Source of the DNA: Deltaproteobacteria bacterium
Lineage (GTDB): Bacteria > Myxococcota_A > UBA9160 > UBA6930
Length of the DNA stretch: 54,457 nt
Direction of reading: 5' to 3'
Assembly: GCA_029261795.1 (NCBI GenBank)
Contig: JAJDAP010000092.1
Span: 1-54,457 of the forward strand
Shown: positions 51,100-54,457 of the stretch, piece after piece
Numbering within the stretch: the stretch's first letter is position 1
Layout: each line of letters opens with the position of its first letter
Notes under the pieces: model-generated
What the model saw: the letters and a program-made list of their open reading frames with translations, nothing else
Databases searched by the model: none
Told to the model about the DNA's origin: nothing
Position numbers and translations under genes: made by a program

Positions 51100-51603
51100 T
51101 CAGATCGCCGGCGCGGTGCGGTAGCGGATCAGGACGCGCGAGCCGTCTGCGAGGCCTTTTCGGAAGCGCGGCCCCCAGCTCTCCCACTGCGCCGCGTACT
51201 TGGTTCCGAACGCTTCGAGGACCTTCGTCTGCCGAGCTGCATCCTGCTCGAACGAGCCCTCCACGTCGACGCTAGGCGACTGGCGGAACGCACCCTCCGA
51301 CGTGGTCCAGACACCGTGATCGCCCACCCAGACCCGAGCTCGGGCCAGACCGGCCTCGATCGCGCGCGCACGCCAGCGGTCCGAGGCCGTTACCACCAGG
51401 AGATCCTCGCCGGCGGCCACGAACCAGACTTCGCCGTGACAGCGACTCTCGGACCCGTCGCTGCGAAGCGGCGAGACGTAGATGAGCGGACTCACTCGAG
51501 CGGCCCTGGCGGCGCTCTTCGCCCAGATCGGCCCGGGCAGCAGTGCACCGCCGAGCAGCGCGCCCCCGACAACCAGGAATTCGCGACGAGTCGTAGGTTC
51601 CAT
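51100..51603 (-). CDS. Tat-exported pyridoxamine-phosphate-oxidase-like (split-barrel flavin-binding) protein
   Basis: A 167-residue protein. The N-terminus has the twin-arginine motif TRREFLVVGGALLGGALL, so it is exported folded. The rest (GEVWFVAAGEDLLVV, DRWRARAIEAGL, ARVWVGDHGVW) matches the split-barrel PPOX-like superfamily, which binds FMN or F420. Substrate not known. Tat export fits a protein that loads its cofactor in the cytoplasm. It stands at the head of the DUF58/TgpA/MoxR/TPR unit. Confidence 0.7.
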   Translation of the reverse strand: MEPTTRREFLVVGGALLGGALLPGPIWAKSAARAARVSPLIYVSPLRSDGSESRCHGEVWFVAAGEDLLVVTASDRWRARAIEAGLARARVWVGDHGVWTTSEGAFRQSPSVDVEGSFEQDAARQTKVLEAFGTKYAAQWESWGPRFRKGLADGSRVLIRYRTAPAI

Positions 51604-51657
51604 TGTTCCTCCGGAAGTTTCTCGAGGGGCGCTACCTGGCCCCCACGGACCCCAAGC

Positions 51658-52380
51658 TTACTCGCAGACACCGAGTTCGTGGAGTTGGTTCCGGGCCTGG
51701 GCGGCCCATCCCCGGTTGGCCGCCGGGCTTGCCGGGCTTGGATGCAGCACGCTGCCGATGCGTGACGCGCCCTCTTCCAAGGCCAGTCGAGCACGATTCT
51801 CGGCGAACTTCCCGACGCCGACCACCCAGCTTGGCTGCATCAAGGCCACCGTGCGCCGGAGATGACGATCACAGGCTTCGAACAGCGGGTCGCGGAACTC
51901 CGCCGGCAGCTTGTCGGGTGTGAAATTTCGCCCGCTCGCTTCCATGAACACCAGTGGGCAGTAGTTCACCAGGAACCCGTGCTGGAAGAAGCGCTCGGGC
52001 GTCCGGTAGGCGTCGCGGATCGCACCCCAGAGACGGCTCCCACTGACTTCACTTCGGGCGCACGCGAACCCCTGGATCGGACGCTTGGGATGCTCGGGCT
52101 CCGGTACATCCACGGGCGCCTCGATACCGAGCCAATCGCGCACGATCGAGACCTCGCCGAAGGGGACGCCGGTCTGGGCCATGCCATAGGGACCCGGGTT
52201 CATGCCGAGGTAGAGCGCCCGAACACCCTCGCGGGCATACCGACGCAGATACGCCGTGTGCGGGCGTCGGGCATAGGAGAGGGGGTTGTAGATGTGGGTG
52301 ATCGGCGCGGGGAACTCGAGCGACGCGAGATCGCGCGTGAGACGCCGTTCGGCAGCGAGCAAGCGGTCCGCCAGAGCCAT
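51658..52380 (-). CDS. SMUG1-type uracil-DNA glycosylase
   Basis: A 240-residue protein of the SMUG family of uracil-DNA glycosylases. Active-site motif 1 is LGMNPGPYGMAQTGVPFG, with the Asn that activates water. The second motif is HPSPASPAAN, with the catalytic His and the DNA-intercalating region. NPLSYARRPH and FLVNYCPLVFMEA are other family blocks. It removes uracil and oxidised pyrimidines from DNA. The start is ATG 52380 (MALADRL); the longer frame crosses the SRP RNA gene and has no support. It is divergent from the SRP RNA/dnaX unit. Confidence 0.9.
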   Translation of the reverse strand: MALADRLLAAERRLTRDLASLEFPAPITHIYNPLSYARRPHTAYLRRYAREGVRALYLGMNPGPYGMAQTGVPFGEVSIVRDWLGIEAPVDVPEPEHPKRPIQGFACARSEVSGSRLWGAIRDAYRTPERFFQHGFLVNYCPLVFMEASGRNFTPDKLPAEFRDPLFEACDRHLRRTVALMQPSWVVGVGKFAENRARLALEEGASRIGSVLHPSPASPAANRGWAAQARNQLHELGVCE

Positions 52381-52436
52381 GGGGCCCGCAGGGTAGCCTG
52401 CTACCTTGCCCCCTTCGCGAAGAATGCCGTGGCGGG

Positions 52437-52552
52437 GAGAGATGATCGCAGGGTCCCGGCCGGGTCGGGCCCTGGTGAACTCCGTCAGATCCGGAAGGAA
52501 GCAGCGGTAGCAGGGGTTCGGCGGTGGTTGGATCGCCCTGCGATCTTCTCTC
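52437..52552 (+). ncRNA. ffs: Signal recognition particle RNA (4.5S, small bacterial type)
   Basis: About 116 bases. The apical domain carries the universal GTCAGATCCGGAAGGAAGCAGC (SRP54-binding internal loop and GGAA tetraloop). The ends pair perfectly: GAGAGA, T, GATCGCAGGG (from 52437) with CCCTGCGATC, T, TCTCTC (to 52552). It forms one long hairpin without the Alu domain. It directs membrane proteins to the translocon with Ffh. It lies 43 bases upstream of dnaX, a common arrangement. Confidence 0.95.
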
Positions 52553-52595
52553 AAGGTCACGGCAAATCGCGGCAAGCGCCGGAGTTCCACCCCCC

Positions 52596-54266
52596 ATGTC
52601 GTATCAGGTCATCGCGCGGAAGTATCGGCCGCACACGTTCGACGACGTGATCGGGCAAGAGCACGTCAAGACCCCACTGCGAAACGCGATCCGAACCGGG
52701 CGGATTCCGCACGCGGTGCTGCTGACCGGGCCGCGGGGGACCGGCAAGACGACGTTGGCCCGCATCCTGGCCTGTTGTCTGAACGCCGAGGGTGGGCCGA
52801 CGGAGATCCCCGCCGCAGACGATCAGACCTGCATCGAGATCCAGAACGGCAACTCGACGGACGTCCAGGAAGTCGATGCCGCGAGCCGCACCAGCGTCGA
52901 CGACGTGCGCGAGATCATCGATTCGATTCGTTATGCGGCGGCGCCGGGGAAATGGCGGATCTTCATCGTCGACGAGGTGCACATGCTCTCGACGCCGGCC
53001 TTCAACGCGCTGCTCAAGACGTTGGAAGAGCCGCCGGAGCATGTGAAGTTCATCTTCTGCACGACGGACCCGGAGAAGATTCCGATCACCGTGCTTTCGC
53101 GGTGTCAGAGATTTGATTTCGCGCCTGTCGAGGCCGATTCGATTGTGGCCCGGCTTCGGCACATCGTTGACTCGGAAGGCATGAAAGCGGACGACGACGC
53201 GTTGCAGCTTCTGGCCCGTCGAGCGAACGGATCGATGCGTGACAGCCAGTCGTTGTTGGAGCAACTGCTGGCATTCTGTGACGAGTCGATCACGATCGAA
53301 GACGTGCATCGGATGCTGGGGACGGCCAGCGGCGGCGAGATTGCCGGACTTGTCGCGTCGATCGTCGAACGAGATACGTCGGCCGCGCTGTCCAAAGTCG
53401 ACCAGCTAATTCTCGGCGGCAGTGATCCTGGTCAATTGGCCGAGCAACTGCTGGGGTGGTTCCGCGACATGTTGGCTGCGACGGTTGGATGTGATGCCGA
53501 CTTGATGCTTAACAGCGGCCCGTCAGACTTTGCCACGATCAGCGAGGCGGGAAAGTCGCTCGGACTGGAAACAATGCTTGCGATGGCCCAAATCGTCGAC
53601 GAGACACTGACCCGCATGCGCCAGAGCATGCACGTCCGCACGCTCCTAGAGATCGCCGTCGTCCGGGTCTGCAATTTGGACGATCTTGACGATCTGTCAA
53701 ATCTGATTGGTCAATTAAAAACTGGTTCGATTGAGTCAGATAGTGCGAATCGCCCCGTTGGCCGCAAGAAGCCGGGCCCGGTGAACCCGCCTTCCCAACC
53801 GCCGCCGCAAAAAAAAAGTGAAAAACTAGACAAAACGTCCAACGAGAAGACTTCTAAATCGGTCGAATTGTCTCCCGAAAACGTTCGTCGTATTTGGCAG
53901 CAAGCCCTAGATTCACTTGGGGATACGACATCTGAGTTCGCATCTCAGTGTGACAGCGTTGCAATTTCTGCGCCAAACCAACTGGTCGTACGCTTCAAAG
54001 CGGAGTATACTCTCCACAAAGAGCGCTGTGAGCGACCGGATCTTCGCAATCGTCTCGAGACGGCCGTGTCGGAAGTAGCCGGACGTCAGATTCGAATCGA
54101 TTTCCAGACTCTCCCGAAGGAGAAGGCACAAACTCAAACGCGCCAACCAGTTATGACGAAACGGCAGAAAATGCGTGAAATGGAAAAGCATCCGTTCGTC
54201 AAAGAAGCGATTGAGACGTTCGATGCGGAAGTGTCAGACGTGATTTCGCCGAAACGAAATCCCTGA
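52596..54266 (+). CDS. dnaX: DNA polymerase III subunits tau/gamma
   Basis: A 556-residue clamp-loader ATPase. MSYQVIARKYRPHTFDDVIG, Walker A LTGPRGTGKTTLARIL, the DEVHML box, AFNALLKTLEEPPEHVKFIF and SRCQRFDF (sensor 1/SRC) mark domains I-III; a Pro/Lys-rich linker and tau-specific C-terminus follow. The start is ATG 52596; the longer frame from 52524 lies in the SRP RNA. Three of the four zinc-finger cysteines are missing (CLNAEGGPTEIPAADDQTC keeps only the last). A run of nine A (53809-53817) is a likely slippage site giving a gamma form. GC falls from about 62% (52621-52680) to about 43% (53701-53760), and the second half reads planctomycete-like. Confidence 0.93.
   Translation: MSYQVIARKYRPHTFDDVIGQEHVKTPLRNAIRTGRIPHAVLLTGPRGTGKTTLARILACCLNAEGGPTEIPAADDQTCIEIQNGNSTDVQEVDAASRTSVDDVREIIDSIRYAAAPGKWRIFIVDEVHMLSTPAFNALLKTLEEPPEHVKFIFCTTDPEKIPITVLSRCQRFDFAPVEADSIVARLRHIVDSEGMKADDDALQLLARRANGSMRDSQSLLEQLLAFCDESITIEDVHRMLGTASGGEIAGLVASIVERDTSAALSKVDQLILGGSDPGQLAEQLLGWFRDMLAATVGCDADLMLNSGPSDFATISEAGKSLGLETMLAMAQIVDETLTRMRQSMHVRTLLEIAVVRVCNLDDLDDLSNLIGQLKTGSIESDSANRPVGRKKPGPVNPPSQPPPQKKSEKLDKTSNEKTSKSVELSPENVRRIWQQALDSLGDTTSEFASQCDSVAISAPNQLVVRFKAEYTLHKERCERPDLRNRLETAVSEVAGRQIRIDFQTLPKEKAQTQTRQPVMTKRQKMREMEKHPFVKEAIETFDAEVSDVISPKRNP
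53809..53817 (+). promoter_or_regulatory. A9 slippage/frameshift site producing a gamma-type DnaX
   Basis: Nine A follow CCGCCGC in codons Q405-K406-K407-S408. One extra A gives ...KKK then TGA (408 residues). One missing A gives ...KKVKN then TAG (410 residues). Either slip ends the protein just after domain III, as gamma does. In Thermus thermophilus a run of nine A in dnaX makes gamma by transcriptional slippage. Confidence 0.7.
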
Positions 54267-54359
54267 CGATCAAGCGAGCTGCGACCGGTTCGAGGCGAAT
54301 TGAGAATTCGCCGGGCCAACTTTGTGAGCGACGAAGCATTGGAGAAAAGGAGAGGTCTA

Positions 54360-54457
54360 GTGTTTAAACAAATCGCAAATATTGCCAACCTGATGAAGTC
54401 TGCTCAATCGATGGGCAGCAAGATGGGCGAAGTTCAGGAAACACTGAAGGCGCAACG
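54360..54457 (+). CDS. ybaB: YbaB/EbfC nucleoid-associated protein (start only)
   Basis: From a GTG at 54360 the frame reads (M)FKQIANIANLMKSAQSMG then SKMGEVQETLKAQ and leaves the window. This is the N-terminus of YbaB/EbfC, a small dimeric DNA-binding protein normally encoded directly after dnaX. AGGAGAGG lies seven bases before the GTG. GC is low, like the 3' part of dnaX. Confidence 0.85.
   Translation, partial: MFKQIANIANLMKSAQSMGSKMGEVQETLKAQ

Noticed and set aside
1..54457. CRISPR array, prophage or integrated plasmid
   Set aside because: No regularly spaced short repeats, phage structural or integrase genes, or replication genes were seen.

Overview
The window is a GC-rich bacterial chromosome segment. 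It looks like a deltaproteobacterial-type lineage in the broad sense (Myxococcota or Binatota and their relatives). This rests on inference from gene content: a mitochondrial/spd-type EF-G, a RAYT with the GAGRKP-type N-terminus, a split MFE-2-like hydratase/dehydrogenase pair, a WS/DGAT acyltransferase, a full-length Lhr helicase and a menaquinone operon. No 16S rRNA is present, so taxonomy stays open. The right end (3' part of dnaX and the ybaB start, from about 53.1-53.4 kb) is lower in GC and reads as planctomycete-like. It may be a transferred segment or an assembly junction.

Layout. 1-9.4 kb: a 2176-residue secreted SpvB/FG-GAP/RHS protein on the minus strand, a small membrane protein directly behind it, then a second diverged copy of the RHS core tip that runs off the window. 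Two small plus-strand genes follow (a secreted hypothetical and an alpha/beta hydrolase). 9.2-10.5 kb: a decayed IS630-family element inserted at TA where the hydrolase and Lhr genes converge. 10.5-15 kb: Lhr. 15.2-19 kb (minus): TetR regulator, ferritin-like di-iron protein, SDR and MaoC hydratase, with a long inverted repeat between the di-iron and SDR genes. 19.1-22.4 kb (plus): ArsS-type radical SAM protein, TVP38 membrane protein and a mercuric-reductase-like flavoprotein. 22.7-23.4 kb: a RAYT pseudogene with a nonsense codon at the predicted catalytic tyrosine. 23.7-24.9 kb (minus): arsC, ECF sigma and zinc anti-sigma, tightly overlapping. 25-29.3 kb: TerB-like protein, WS/DGAT coupled to an esterase, and another hydrolase. 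29.3-37.9 kb (minus): a tightly coupled menaquinone operon in the order merR-type regulator, menG(ubiE), menF, menD, a menH-menA fusion, menC, menE. menB is not in the window. 38-44.5 kb (minus): P-loop ATPase, fusA, Fe-S protein, formyltransferase, hexapeptide acyltransferase, infA with a TTG start, a small membrane protein and tRNA-Ser(CGA). 44.5-51.6 kb (minus): a PPOX-like Tat protein, DUF58, TgpA-type transglutaminase, MoxR ATPase and TPR protein. 51.7-54.5 kb: a SMUG1-type uracil-DNA glycosylase (minus), SRP RNA, dnaX and ybaB (plus).

How the genes work together. The men operon takes chorismate to menaquinone except for the naphthoyl-CoA synthase step. The TetR/di-iron/SDR/MaoC group and the WS/DGAT/esterase pair point to extensive acyl-CoA and lipid metabolism. 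arsS and arsC lie either side of the dead RAYT and suggest arsenic handling. MoxR/DUF58/transglutaminase/TPR is the recurrent envelope-associated chaperone module. Nothing in the window is clearly an undescribed system. The strongest leads are the RHS module array, the MenH-MenA fusion, the A9 slippage site in dnaX, the discontinuity inside dnaX, the arsC-linked ECF operon and the large inverted repeat at 17.1 kb.
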